DNA of 64,000 bases from NCBI RefSeq assembly GCF_006539545.1, contig NZ_BJNF01000029.1, positions 1-64,000 on the forward strand. The letters are read 5' to 3'. Source of the DNA: Nitrobacter winogradskyi. Lineage in GTDB: Bacteria > Pseudomonadota > Alphaproteobacteria > Rhizobiales > Xanthobacteraceae. The notes under the pieces are model-generated. The model saw only the letters and a program-made list of their open reading frames with translations. It had not been told where the DNA came from and searched no databases. This document shows positions 1 to 8,132 of the stretch, piece by piece; the stretch's first letter is position 1, and every line of letters begins with the position of its first letter. The position numbers and the translations under genes are program-made.

Positions 1-2
1 AA

Positions 3-233
3 CAGACCGCGCGCGTGACACGCTACCGGGGCCCTGTCGTTCACTGTGCAACGGATTTTCTGGATGGCTCCGGACGGCGACTACACCGCGAAACCGCGAA
101 TTTTTATTACTACGCCTCAGTGTGGAACATGCAGTCCGTCTATCCGCCGCGTGTCGCCGCGTTGTGGCGCAATCGCGAACGGTCGCCCAAGGACTTCTGG
201 TGGTGGGTGCCCGGCCGGCCTCGCTACGAATAG
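3..233 (+). CDS. Hypothetical protein, 5' end outside window
   Basis: The frame is open from the left edge and ends with TAG at 231-233, so only the C-terminal 76 residues are present. The tail is rich in aromatic residues (FYYYASVW, KDFWWWVPG). I do not recognise the family. A ribosome binding site for the next gene (AGGAGGGGGG) follows directly, so the two may be one transcript. It could be a chance frame, but codon use is consistent with coding. Confidence 0.4.
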   Translation, partial: QTARVTRYRGPVVHCATDFLDGSGRRLHRETANFYYYASVWNMQSVYPPRVAALWRNRERSPKDFWWWVPGRPRYE

Positions 234-242
234 GAGGGGGGC

Positions 243-914
243 GTGCGCGACGCGCTGACATCGATAAAACAAAGGCACTATATTAGATGTTGGCGCTTTT
301 TGTGCGCATTTTTCCGAGATATCAGACGGCGCTTTGTACGCGCCTTGATCGCGATGATAATGATGGTCGATCTTTCCACTGGCGTTCATGCGCAATCGCT
401 AACGCCCGACCCCGGGGCCTGGCGGCCGATGTCATATGCGGACCTTCAGAAGCCGTCACCGCAGACCGCGACCTATCTGGACATTTGGAAAGACGCCATC
501 GACGTCAACAATCGCGCCTACAAGGCGCGTGGCGACCAGAGATTCACCGATGGTAACGCGCCCGCCACGGAAGCGCATTTCGTAATCTGGAGCTCCACGA
601 AATCCGTTGTACTTTCAATCCTCAACACTGTCACCGGCTGCACGCTCAAGGAACTGCGCGCGGCCGCCGGCGCGACCGTAAAACTCTGCCCGCTGCGGAT
701 CGCCATCTACGAAGGACTCCAGGTCCGCACCCTCGACGGTGGCCGAGCCTGCTTTCTCGAACTCACTTCGCGCGGGGTCGGCACCAGCGGTGACGCGCAA
801 GCTGCTTCCTATGCTTCCTACGATGCCGTCACCAAGACCGTGAAAACCGGTCTGATCATCGATCGCCAGGCCGTGGATGGCTGCTCACAAAAGATCGCTC
901 TGTATCCGCAATGA
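243..914 (+). CDS. Secreted hypothetical protein (paralogue of next gene)
   Basis: 223 residues from a GTG start with AGGAGG just upstream. An arginine-rich N-terminus is followed by a hydrophobic stretch ending near GVHAQS at about residue 51, which looks like a signal peptide with a long n-region. A later start inside this leader (MIMMVD) would give a more ordinary signal peptide. The mature part shares landmarks with the 1057-1623 protein: W-x-x-MSY near its start, a CPLRI motif in the middle and a C-terminal cysteine. The two are probably diverged paralogues of unknown exported function. No enzyme motif is visible. Confidence 0.6.
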   Translation: MRDALTSIKQRHYIRCWRFLCAFFRDIRRRFVRALIAMIMMVDLSTGVHAQSLTPDPGAWRPMSYADLQKPSPQTATYLDIWKDAIDVNNRAYKARGDQRFTDGNAPATEAHFVIWSSTKSVVLSILNTVTGCTLKELRAAAGATVKLCPLRIAIYEGLQVRTLDGGRACFLELTSRGVGTSGDAQAASYASYDAVTKTVKTGLIIDRQAVDGCSQKIALYPQ

Positions 915-1056
915 AACGCTGCCCGCCTGTCCATCATGGTGTCCCGTCCGCTGACGGCGCCGTCAAGGCGACCCTCCGGGGCGCGCTGGCGCGCGGCCTG
1001 GACCGCGCTCGCGGCCGTGTCATGCTGGTCGGCCATCTCAGCATCAGGAGGCTTCG

Positions 1057-1623
1057 ATGCTATTCAGGTTAACCCTTCCGATCATCGCGCTACTCGCGAT
1101 TCCTTGGGTCGCAGCCGCGCAGGATCAAGCTGCCGGTCGTTGGCAGGCGATGAGCTATTATAGTTTCGAGACCCCATCGACGACCGACCCGTTACAGACG
1201 CTGGTCTGGCCCGACGTCATCCGCGAGGCCAACGCATACGTGACCACCGAGCTCAGGCGGCCCCTCGGCGGCAAAAACGCGCTGGTGACCGCGCTCGCCT
1301 CGACCTATCGCGACGGCAACCGGACCATCATCGTCAGCACGGCGCTATCGCGCGCTTGCGATAGCGGCGCCAATGACAAAGGGGCCGAGATCGAGCCGTC
1401 GAACTGCCCTCTGCGCATTGTCACGATCGAGAGCGGAAAGGTGATGTCCATTAAGTCGGACACCGGCTGCTACACGGATCACGCGGATCCCGACCTGCCG
1501 GCGAAGAACCGCAACGATAATTCCTACACACGCTACGATCCGGCGACCGGCACGATTAGCTTCCGCACCACGATCGGTGGCCATGACGTGCCAAGCTGCG
1601 CACGTGTCTATTCGCTCAAATGA
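1057..1623 (+). CDS. Secreted hypothetical protein
   Basis: 188 residues with a classical signal peptide (MLFRLTLPIIALLAIPWVAAAQ, cleavage expected after AAA or AQ). The start is set by AGGAGG seven bases upstream. The mature protein has WQAMSYYSF near the N-terminus, a central NCPLRIV and four further cysteines, suggesting disulfides in the periplasm. It resembles the preceding gene in layout. Function unknown; its neighbour downstream is a lysozyme-like protein, so a role at the cell envelope is possible but inferred only from context. Confidence 0.65.
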   Translation: MLFRLTLPIIALLAIPWVAAAQDQAAGRWQAMSYYSFETPSTTDPLQTLVWPDVIREANAYVTTELRRPLGGKNALVTALASTYRDGNRTIIVSTALSRACDSGANDKGAEIEPSNCPLRIVTIESGKVMSIKSDTGCYTDHADPDLPAKNRNDNSYTRYDPATGTISFRTTIGGHDVPSCARVYSLK

Positions 1624-1647
1624 CGCTCTAGGATGCGGAGGAAATCC

Positions 1648-2352
1648 ATGTTCACGCGCCTTAGCGGTCTTATGTTCTTCCTTTTTCTTTGCGCGAGCTT
1701 CCTGTGGCTCGGAGACGGTCAGGCAGTGGCGGGACAGTATTGCGAACGCACCAATTACTCCGCACAAGATATCACGGATGCCGTGAGAAACTCTCCATTG
1801 CGCGACGATCTTAAAGGGACGTCCTGCTCGCTTGGCGGATTGGGACGGTTCGAGTCGGGCGGCAACAAAGGCAACTACAATGGCAGCTGCTGCACCGGCA
1901 TCTTCCAGCTCAACAATGCCAACGTCCAAAAATACGCCGGGACTGATCGGGCGGGCTACGGCTGTATGTCGCTGCAGGACCAAGTCGGCGCCTGGGCCAA
2001 GCTGACCAACGACGGTTACAATTCACCCGCCGTCAGACAGCTGGCCTCGATGACGACCTTCGACGGCCAGAAGGTCGATGCCAGCTTTATTGCCGCCTGC
2101 ATTCAGCTCGGCACCGGCAATTGTCAGAAGATGCTGAATTCCGGCAAATGCTCCGGCTTCGCGGATATCAATGGAACCACCATCTGCCGCATGGCTAATA
2201 ATGCGCGCGCGATGGCAGATCCAAATTGCCAGGATGGCCAAGCCGTCTGCGGCCCCTCTGGGCCAGGCGACTTTCCGACCTCGACGGGCATCGCCGCCAA
2301 TCCGCCGACAGCTTCGAGCGCATCGATTATCGTCAACCCGACAGATGTTTAG
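1648..2352 (+). CDS. Exported lysozyme-like / transglycosylase-like protein
   Basis: 234 residues. ATG 1648 is preferred over in-frame ATG 1633 because GGAGGAAA lies between them at ribosome-binding distance. A signal peptide ends near AVAGQ. The segment GLGRFESGGNKGNYN followed by GIFQLNNANVQKYAG fits the lysozyme-like fold: a catalytic glutamate in FESGG, then a G-[IV]-[FM]-Q-[LM] motif as in lytic transglycosylases. Many cysteines (at least ten) suggest a disulfide-bonded periplasmic protein. Plasmid-borne proteins of this kind often open peptidoglycan for a secretion or conjugation apparatus (VirB1 role), but no type IV secretion genes are in this window, so that role is an inference. Confidence 0.6.
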   Translation: MFTRLSGLMFFLFLCASFLWLGDGQAVAGQYCERTNYSAQDITDAVRNSPLRDDLKGTSCSLGGLGRFESGGNKGNYNGSCCTGIFQLNNANVQKYAGTDRAGYGCMSLQDQVGAWAKLTNDGYNSPAVRQLASMTTFDGQKVDASFIAACIQLGTGNCQKMLNSGKCSGFADINGTTICRMANNARAMADPNCQDGQAVCGPSGPGDFPTSTGIAANPPTASSASIIVNPTDV

Positions 2353-2364
2353 GCGGCCGCGCGG

Positions 2365-2616
2365 TCAATTGACCTCGGACGGCTCGCGGATGATGAAGGG
2401 CGCGAAGAAGTTCAGCTGCTCCTCGATCGCGGCGCAGAGATCGCCGCCTCGGTAGTGCGCATGCACCAGCGCCCAAAACACGACCTCGTCCGAGCGGCCC
2501 GCGAACAGCGCTTTCTGCAGCGACCTACCGATCAGGGTGATCGCTCTCAGGTGGTCGTAGCGGGCGTGCAGCTCTCGGGCAACGATTTTGGTGTCGGCAG
2601 TCCGTATCACAGCCAT
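2365..2616 (-). CDS. Small hypothetical protein (83 aa)
   Basis: The protein begins MAVIRTADTKIVARELHARY and ends FFAPFIIREPSEVN. The frame stays open far upstream, but ATG at 2616 is preceded by AGAGGAA and the codon use beyond it changes. It overlaps the end of a second small frame (2607-2855) by ten bases, a pattern of translational coupling. Family not recognised; mostly helical character with no membrane segment. Confidence 0.5.
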   Translation of the reverse strand: MAVIRTADTKIVARELHARYDHLRAITLIGRSLQKALFAGRSDEVVFWALVHAHYRGGDLCAAIEEQLNFFAPFIIREPSEVN

Positions 2617-2855
2617 TTCCTCTTTTTCGCACTCGTTTCGGTCATCGGGTGCGGGGCCACGCTGCGTCCGAAAGGCGGGTTTGCCCTGCCGGCCTGGATC
2701 GCGTCGAGTGTCTCGCGATTTAAGGATATCGGCAGCGCGACGACCGCGCCGCGCCGATGCGCTTCGCGAATCGTCGAGCTGTCGCGCTCGAGCCGTCCTC
2801 CTCCCGTCCCTTCTCTTCGACGAAGACCGCGTGGCGAAACGAAAAGCCCGGTCAA
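2607..2855 (-). CDS. Small hypothetical protein, start uncertain
   Basis: The C-terminal half (RRGAVVALPISLNRETLDAI then QAGRANPPFGRSV) has high GC in third codon positions and reads as a true protein. The N-terminal half is doubtful: the only starts are a TTG at 2855 and no clear ribosome binding site. The overlapping frame just upstream also looks partly coding (DAQVIPDPDICRHVALIDRA), so an older gene with a frameshift is possible. Function unknown. Confidence 0.3.
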   Translation of the reverse strand: MTGLFVSPRGLRRREGTGGGRLERDSSTIREAHRRGAVVALPISLNRETLDAIQAGRANPPFGRSVAPHPMTETSAKKRKWL

Positions 2856-3038
2856 TCAGCGCAACGTGACGGCAGATGTCCGGGTCGGGAATGACCTGAG
2901 CATCGGTGACTCCTGGGCTTGTTAGACAAGACGACATGGCCACGCATGACACGGTGCCGGTATGGTCAGAAAAGACCATTGCCAGCGAGAGTTCCGTATT
3001 GCAGACGCCGTGCCAAAGACCGCAAAGGCAGGCTTGGG

Positions 3039-3341
3039 CTAGCCGGCGCCGGAGGCCGATGGGCAACCCTCAGGCGGAAGAGCGACGCCGTGGCCGTCGG
3101 GCAGGTAGCCGAGCTCGTCGCATAGATCGCGGAAGACAACGCGCCGGCGCTCCTTCACGGCCTCGGCAGATGCGCAACGGAGAAGGTGCTGCTCCTCGGT
3201 TGTGCCCTCGGGCCAGCAGGCCGGGCAACTCGCTGTGTGGAGCGCGCGCTCCCATGACGCCAGCGCCTCGACGTAGGCGCGGTGGGCTGAGACCGCCTGC
3301 GACTCGAGCGCGCTGTCGCGTCGCTCCCCTGCCTTGGCCAC
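3039..3341 (-). CDS. Hypothetical protein with CPAC motif (100 aa)
   Basis: GTG at 3341 is chosen because CGGGAGAG sits six bases upstream. The product contains ASCPACWPEGTTEEQHLLRC, a C-x2-C with a third cysteine 16 residues on, which could bind a metal, followed by a basic helix (EAVKERRRVVFRDLCDELGY). GC at third positions is high throughout. I do not recognise the family. Confidence 0.5.
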   Translation of the reverse strand: MAKAGERRDSALESQAVSAHRAYVEALASWERALHTASCPACWPEGTTEEQHLLRCASAEAVKERRRVVFRDLCDELGYLPDGHGVALPPEGCPSASGAG

Positions 3342-4563
3342 TCGATCTCTCCCGGCGAAAACAGTGTCTGCGGTACGCCCCCGCAAACAAACTCGGTGAC
3401 TCTTGGTGATCGGGGAGTTCGAAAACCGCTGTTACACGGCCCCGTGGCCTTTAGTTCGGGTGAACCTGTTGCATACGCCACAGGCTCCCCGACCCTAAGG
3501 TCAAGGAGTGCGGTGCCGTAACGGCCGGCACCAACCGGTAACAGAGGGGTTTCGACGCCCCAGGGCAGCGCGTACTGCCCCGCACGACTCATAACCCCTT
3601 GTGGCGGCGTGTTCCAGAGGGATTCGCTGAACAATCTGCCGCGAAGCGGATGCAAGCGCTTGAACCGCTAGAAGAATTAGTCGCGCACGGACGCAATGGA
3701 TGCGCAACTGTTGTTAAGAAAGGCCCCGCGCTGGGGTCAGCAGGCTGCACCGTGATGCAGCGCCTCCCCTCGCGGCCAGTAACACCTCGACGACTCCGGG
3801 AGTGCGACGACGGGCATGATTTGATCGTGGCTGCGCTCGCGTCGGCAATTTCCGGCGCCGGTGGTTCCGATTCTCCGGCAGGCGTGGAGTGAGCACCGTC
3901 AAGAGCACGCAGCGCTTGGCGTGGTGCGAGATAGTCGCGGTGTGGCTGTGGCAGCCGCGCTTACGCGCGGGCGCGCGCTATCTTCGGCCGGGAAAGCCGG
4001 CCTCAGACCGAACCCGCGGCAAGCGGTTTCGGCCCATGCGGGTCACGATCGCTCTGCCAGAAGCGAGTAGAGCTTATGTCTAGCTTGGCCATCGCCATCA
4101 GCGGGAAGCCGACAGGTTACCCCATGGTGTGCGCTTGTTTTGTCTTTCCTGCCGAAGCTAGCGGCCATAGCGATCGGCAGAGCGCCAAAGCTCCCACCGG
4201 AAGACGCGAGAACGTCAGTCTCGTGTAATGTTGCTCGGCGTCAGGACAAGTGGCGCCCGGCGAGCAGTTGTCGACACAGCGAAGACACCACGAGGCACGC
4301 GTCGTTGCGCGTGAGTGAGGCAGCGACAACCTCGGGTCGGGACCGCGGCATTCGATTTGGCATGCGTCCGGGGAAGGACCACCCCGCTCTCAAATGGGCT
4401 TTCCTTGGTCCGGGTCACGGCCTTCCACGATCAACCCACGAGGGGTTCGCTACGCAAGCGTGCGACCTCTCCGGCTTCGCCTGCGAGGTGACCGCGGCCG
4501 CGCCCGGACACGTCGGCGCCTGTCGAGCGGGGATGGTCCCCGCCCCAAGACGGGAGCCTCACG
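3342..4563. other. 1.2 kb without a convincing gene; inverted-repeat-rich stretch
   Basis: From about 3405 to 4130 short complementary arms are dense. CGGGGAG at 3412 pairs with CTCCCCG at 3486 and encloses hairpins such as GTTCGGGTGAAC and CCTGT-N10-ACAGG. Next come GACCCTAAGGTC, GGTGCCG-N7-CGGCACC (3510-3535), AGGGGTT with AACCCCT enclosing GGGCAG-N6-CTGCCC (3544-3600), GCTGCA-N6-TGCAGC (near 3742-3763) and GGCCGG-GAAA-GCCGGCC (near 3990). Such nesting suggests a structured RNA or a decayed ribozyme. GC-rich DNA also folds easily by chance. The minus-strand frames here have poor codon use. Confidence 0.35.
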
Positions 4564-4749
4564 ATGTCGCAGAATCTCAACCTCGCCCAGGAGAACGCCT
4601 TCAATCTCGCTCGCACGCTGATGGTGCCCGTGGTGCTGTTTCAGGTCGACGAGGCGTTCGGCGTGATGGTCTCCAGCGAATACGACGGCGACGAAGACAC
4701 CATCGTGCACGATTATGATCCGTGGGAGATTATGAGCAGCTCGGACTGA
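4564..4749 (+). CDS. Small acidic plasmid protein (61 aa)
   Basis: Starts MSQNLNLAQENAFNLARTLM and continues with a beta-rich stretch (VPVVLFQVDEAFGVMVSSE) and an acidic end (DGDEDTIVHDYDP). GGGAG lies eight bases before ATG. Similar short proteins are common on rhizobial plasmids and have no known function. The last nine or so codons (HDYDPWEIM) coincide with the left copy of a 28-bp inverted repeat whose other copy is at 11342-11369, so the C-terminus may have been rewritten by the insertion of the RIT-arsenic unit. Confidence 0.65.
   Translation: MSQNLNLAQENAFNLARTLMVPVVLFQVDEAFGVMVSSEYDGDEDTIVHDYDPWEIMSSSD
4707..4734 (+). repeat. 28-bp inverted repeat, left copy
   Basis: Perfect reverse complement of 11342-11369. 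It contains two copies of GATTATG (4711 and 4728) separated by TCCGTGGGA, a possible pair of recombinase core or arm sites. It lies in the last codons of the 61-aa gene. Confidence 0.9.
4729..4739 (+). repeat. ATTATGAGCAG motif, outer left copy
   Basis: Identical copies are at 8029-8039 (plus) and 11380-11390 (minus), with a one-base variant at 4785-4795 (minus). This copy faces inward towards the recombinase-ars unit. Confidence 0.7.
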
Positions 4750-4763
4750 GGAAGCCGGATTCA

Positions 4764-4789
4764 CGCAGCCCGACCGAGATCGGGCTGCG
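4764..4789. terminator. Hairpin between the 61-aa gene and ritC
   Basis: CGCAGCCCGA and TCGGGCTGCG form a perfect 10-bp stem with a six-base loop, between two convergent genes. No run of T follows on either strand, so it may be a weak bidirectional terminator or part of the element end. Confidence 0.4.
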
Positions 4790-4795
4790 CATAAT
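4785..4795 (-). repeat. ATTATGCGCAG motif, left end of recombinase trio
   Basis: Reads ATTATGCGCAG on the minus strand, directly at the ritC stop codon. With 8029-8039 it forms an outward-facing inverted pair that tightly encloses the three recombinase genes. Confidence 0.6.
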
Positions 4796-5799
4796 CATAG
4801 CGATTGCAGGAAGGCCATGAGTTGGTCCGGTGGCCGATACCGCATTGGCGCAGTGACGATCGGCTGGAGCCGGCTCAATGCCTGCTCCTTCATGGCGAGA
4901 TCGGCCTCCATGTAAATGTGTGTCGTGCTCGGATGCTCATGGCCTAGCCACAGCGCGATGACCGTGATGTCCACGCCTGATTGCAATAGGTGCATTGCCG
5001 TGGTGTGGCGGATGGTGTGAGGCGAGATCGGCCGGCCGGCAAGAGCCGGAAGCGTGCACGCCGCGTGGGCAACTGCCTGTCCGAGCCGCTGAGTCACGCT
5101 CGATCGGGACAGTTGTTGGCCACGCCCGCTTGGGAACAGATGCGCCCGAGGGCTGGCATCTGCCAGGTGGGGTAGCCAGTGCCGGATCATGGCCGCGGTC
5201 GACTTCCACAGCGGCACGCTTCGGCGCTTTCTGCCTTTGCCGTGCAGGTGCGCGACCGGCGAGACATCGAGCACCACATCGCAGACCTTGAGGTCGATCG
5301 CCTCAGAGACCCTGGCACCAGTGTTGTACAAGAGCGTGAACAGCGCTTGATCGCGCCGGCCAGCCCATGTCGTGCAGTCGGGGGCTGCTATGATCGCCTC
5401 CATCTCGGGGCGGGACAGGAAGCCGAGCACGGCTCTGTCGTGACGCTTCTGCGGGACGGCCAGGCTGCGCTCGATGACCGCGAGCGCGGTCAGGTCTTGG
5501 TGAGCGGCATACTTCAGGAACGATCGGATGGCGCACAAACGCGCATTGCGGCTCCGAACTGCATTCTTCCGCTCGCGTTCGAGATGGTCGAGAAAGGCGA
5601 GGATCAGCGTTGCGTCAAAATCGGCCAGGGCGATATCGGTCGGCGTCTTTCGAAGCTGCTTCTCCGCAAAGGCGAGCAGTAGCGTGAACGTGTCGCGGTA
5701 GGCCGCGACTGTGTTGGAGCTGACGGCGCGTTGCTGACGAAGATAGTCGACGAAGAACCGCTGGAGCAGCATCGGGAACGAAGGTGTCGCCTCAACCAT
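4795..5799 (-). CDS. ritC: Tyrosine recombinase, third gene of RIT trio
   Basis: 334 residues, XerC/D-like. An N-terminal SAM-like core-binding domain (about 10-105, FFVDYLRQQRAVSSNTVAAY) is followed by the catalytic domain with NTGARVSEAIDL (first Arg), HTIRHTTAMHLL (His-x-x-Arg), WLGHEHPSTTHIYM (His/Trp and nucleophile Tyr). ATG 5799 overlaps the upstream recombinase stop by eight bases; the longer open frame to 5940 lies inside ritB and is rejected. In RIT elements the three products are thought to act together in site-specific integration; their individual reactions are not known. Confidence 0.85.
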   Translation of the reverse strand: MVEATPSFPMLLQRFFVDYLRQQRAVSSNTVAAYRDTFTLLLAFAEKQLRKTPTDIALADFDATLILAFLDHLERERKNAVRSRNARLCAIRSFLKYAAHQDLTALAVIERSLAVPQKRHDRAVLGFLSRPEMEAIIAAPDCTTWAGRRDQALFTLLYNTGARVSEAIDLKVCDVVLDVSPVAHLHGKGRKRRSVPLWKSTAAMIRHWLPHLADASPRAHLFPSGRGQQLSRSSVTQRLGQAVAHAACTLPALAGRPISPHTIRHTTAMHLLQSGVDITVIALWLGHEHPSTTHIYMEADLAMKEQALSRLQPIVTAPMRYRPPDQLMAFLQSL

Positions 5800-6757
5800 G
5801 GCGCGCCTCCCTGCGATGCGACGAGAGCGTCTCGAAGCGCACTCCCGCCAGCGCCATGATCTCTGGGACAGCCTGCATGTACCAGTATGTGTCGCCGAGA
5901 TTGACGTGGCCGACATAGGTCGAAAGCGCCAGCATTGCATTGTCGATATCTGTACCGTCGGCCTGCCAGAGCATCAGGCGACGGCAGATAAAGGTATGTC
6001 GCAGATCATGGATGCGGATAAACCGATGTCCGCCGCGCGGTACGATGCCGAGGTCTCCCGTCAGGCGGAGCCACGCTCGACGCACGGCTGCGTAACGGAG
6101 AATCTCCCCGCTTCGCTCATCGAGGAAGAGTGGCGCGGAGCGGTACGTCGAACCGAGCCTTGCCCGCGCCCGGAGATATTCTCGCAAAGCCACCGCCGCC
6201 GTTGGATGCAACGGCACAATGCGTGTCCGCTCAAATTTGGAGCGTTTCACGGTGATGTGGGTGTTCAGATCGCTAAGATCGCCGCACCAAAGCCGCAGCG
6301 CTTCGGAGATCCGCAGGCCGGTTGCGGCAAGCAGTCCGAGCAATGTCGGGAGCGTGGCCGGGCCAGCACCAAACACAGCTGGAAGAGTGCCCGCTGCTGC
6401 AATGAGCCCGTTTACCTCGGCTGGTGTGAAGATATGTGGCGCAAGCCGGCGCTTTGACCGCCCGAATGGTGCGCCCTCCGGGAAGCCGGTCCTTGGCTCT
6501 GCGTCGGCTAGGTGGCGGGCGAACGGCCGGAGGACATTGAGCCGCTGCGCCCAAGTGAACGGGTCGGCATGTACCGCTTCCTCCTTCACCCATCGCAATA
6601 CGATGGCGCTGGTGAGCGGACCTTCATGGCCGCTTCCATCGGCGAAGCGAGCGAACGCCAGCGTGAGACTGCCCGATCGATCCAAGACGAAGCCGAGCCG
6701 GCGGCGCTCGGAGAGGTAAGCCTCGGCGCGCGCGAGCATTGTAGCCGGCGCGCTCAT
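5792..6757 (-). CDS. ritB: Tyrosine recombinase, second gene of RIT trio
   Basis: 321 residues. ATG 6757 overlaps the ritA stop as ATGA and has CGGGAG eight bases upstream, so it is preferred over in-frame ATG 6775. Catalytic landmarks: ATGLRISEALRL (Arg), IHDLRHTFICRRL (HxxR) and YVGHVNLGDTYWYM (His and Tyr). Length and the extra spacing between HxxR and the final His (ADGTDIDNAMLAL insert) match the middle recombinase of RIT elements. Translationally coupled to both neighbours. Confidence 0.85.
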   Translation of the reverse strand: MSAPATMLARAEAYLSERRRLGFVLDRSGSLTLAFARFADGSGHEGPLTSAIVLRWVKEEAVHADPFTWAQRLNVLRPFARHLADAEPRTGFPEGAPFGRSKRRLAPHIFTPAEVNGLIAAAGTLPAVFGAGPATLPTLLGLLAATGLRISEALRLWCGDLSDLNTHITVKRSKFERTRIVPLHPTAAVALREYLRARARLGSTYRSAPLFLDERSGEILRYAAVRRAWLRLTGDLGIVPRGGHRFIRIHDLRHTFICRRLMLWQADGTDIDNAMLALSTYVGHVNLGDTYWYMQAVPEIMALAGVRFETLSSHRREARHG

Positions 6758-7989
6758 GCGATTTCTCCCGGCCAAGGCAATGCGACGGATGACAGCCGTG
6801 CGACGTCAACCCTCGCATATGTCGCAGACGTGACGATGCTGCGATGGCGCAGAACGTCGGCGACCTGCTTCATCGGCACGCCGGAGTTAACCAGCCGACT
6901 TGCAAGCGTGTGCCGGAGGATGTGGACGCGGGTTCGGTCCCAGCCGAGCCGAGAGTAGGCTGCATGCAGGGTTTTCTGCACGACGCGCCTCCCGACCGGC
7001 TCGCCGAGAGGGGCAACATGACGAACGAACACCTCGCGCCGGGCTGTCGCTGGCCGCTCATTGACGATGTAATCGACGATCGCTTCGCCGGTCGACGGCG
7101 AGAGAGGAAGGATGTCGGATCGCCGGGCTTTCCCTGCCGGGACTTTCACGATGCCTTCTGTCCAATCGATGTCATCGAGGGTCAGTCGGATGACCTCGCT
7201 CGAACGCAAGCCGAGATCAGCCAGGCAACGCACGATGGCGTAGCCGCGCCGTCGCGACGGGCACGGCTTGTCGAACGCAGAGAACAATTGTTCGACGTCT
7301 GCCGCCGACAGAGCCTCCGGCAGGTTTGCAGCACGCCAGAACGCGGGCCGCGGCACCGCTTTGCCGAGGTGAGCGATATCGTCACCCATCAGCGCGCGAT
7401 AGCGGAGATAGCAACGAACCGCGCCAGCCATGACGCGGACCGTGCTGGTGCTTCGGCTCGCGTCGCCAAGCACGAACGCCCTAACGGCGTTGCGGCTGAT
7501 CGCACCGAGCTCAATCGGCCCGGTGCCGACCTCTTGCCGCAGCAGACGTCGGATGATGCGTCGGCGGTGATCGCGCGTGCCTTGGGTCAGCCCCCAGACG
7601 TCCCTCATCTTGGCATCGAACCGGACAAGCTCCAGCTCGATAGCGTCGGGTGCAGGTGCAGCGGCGATGTCATGCGTGCGCAGCACGCGCAAAAGATTGT
7701 TCAGCGCCGCCCTGTTAAGGATGACGCCGTGTGGGGTCGGATGATCGCAGGAACAGTTATGCAAATGGCTCGTGAGGAAGCGGCCAATGAGAACCTCGTC
7801 AATGTCACCTGGCCCAGCGCCAAGGCTTTGTAGCCAGTCGCCGAAGTGGAGAGCTGAGGCGGTATAACGGCGACGGCGCTTAGCTCCGTAACGGCTACGC
7901 GTAAGATAGTCGGTGTAGAAGCCTATGACGGGCCAGAGAACATTATCTGGATCTTGGATCTTCAACTGAAGGCGTGGGGGCGTCGGCAT
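6754..7989 (-). CDS. ritA: Tyrosine recombinase, first gene of RIT trio
   Basis: 411 residues, start ATG 7989 with TGGAGATC upstream. It has an extended N-terminal region (about 1-110, including a cysteine-rich HNCSCDHPTPHGV) before the core-binding domain, then LGLRSSEVIRL (Arg), VHILRHTLASRLV (HxxR) and VLRHRSIVTSATYARV (His and Tyr). The long N-terminus and first position are as in other RIT elements. The promoter should lie in 7990-8090, back to back with the arsR promoter. Confidence 0.85.
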   Translation of the reverse strand: MPTPPRLQLKIQDPDNVLWPVIGFYTDYLTRSRYGAKRRRRYTASALHFGDWLQSLGAGPGDIDEVLIGRFLTSHLHNCSCDHPTPHGVILNRAALNNLLRVLRTHDIAAAPAPDAIELELVRFDAKMRDVWGLTQGTRDHRRRIIRRLLRQEVGTGPIELGAISRNAVRAFVLGDASRSTSTVRVMAGAVRCYLRYRALMGDDIAHLGKAVPRPAFWRAANLPEALSAADVEQLFSAFDKPCPSRRRGYAIVRCLADLGLRSSEVIRLTLDDIDWTEGIVKVPAGKARRSDILPLSPSTGEAIVDYIVNERPATARREVFVRHVAPLGEPVGRRVVQKTLHAAYSRLGWDRTRVHILRHTLASRLVNSGVPMKQVADVLRHRSIVTSATYARVDVARLSSVALPWPGEIA

Positions 7990-8028
7990 GCTCGATCTCC
8001 ATTGTTGGGATCTCGAGCAGGACTCCGC

Positions 8029-8039
8029 ATTATGAGCAG
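8029..8039 (+). repeat. ATTATGAGCAG motif, right end of recombinase trio
   Basis: Exact match to 4729-4739 and to the reverse complement of 11380-11390. It lies 40 bases upstream of the ritA start and marks the likely end of a minimal RIT element. Confidence 0.6.
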
Positions 8040-8096
8040 TTCAACGTTAGTTTGACCGTGGATGGGTCTGTCCGCACGACCAGTGCCCCTTGCGTT

Positions 8097-8132
8097 GTCT
8101 CCATATGTCTAGTAGTCTCGACATATGGAGAC
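8097..8132. promoter_or_regulatory. Long inverted repeat over the arsR start (probable ArsR operator)
   Basis: GTCTCCATATGTC and GACATATGGAGAC form perfect 13-bp arms around a ten-base spacer. ArsR repressors bind such dyads. The arsR ATG (8125) lies inside the right arm, so bound repressor would cover the start codon. Confidence 0.7.

Noticed and set aside
3400-3600. Group II intron 5' domain
   Set aside because: Some words resemble intron domain I, but no intron-encoded reverse transcriptase and no domain V hairpin was found nearby.
3155-3655. 166-aa minus-strand frame over the inverted-repeat region
   Set aside because: Third-position GC is low compared with neighbours and its 3' part overlaps the better-supported 3039-3341 gene.
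5800-5940. N-terminal extension of ritC
   Set aside because: It lies inside ritB in another frame and adds arginine-rich sequence not found in recombinases.
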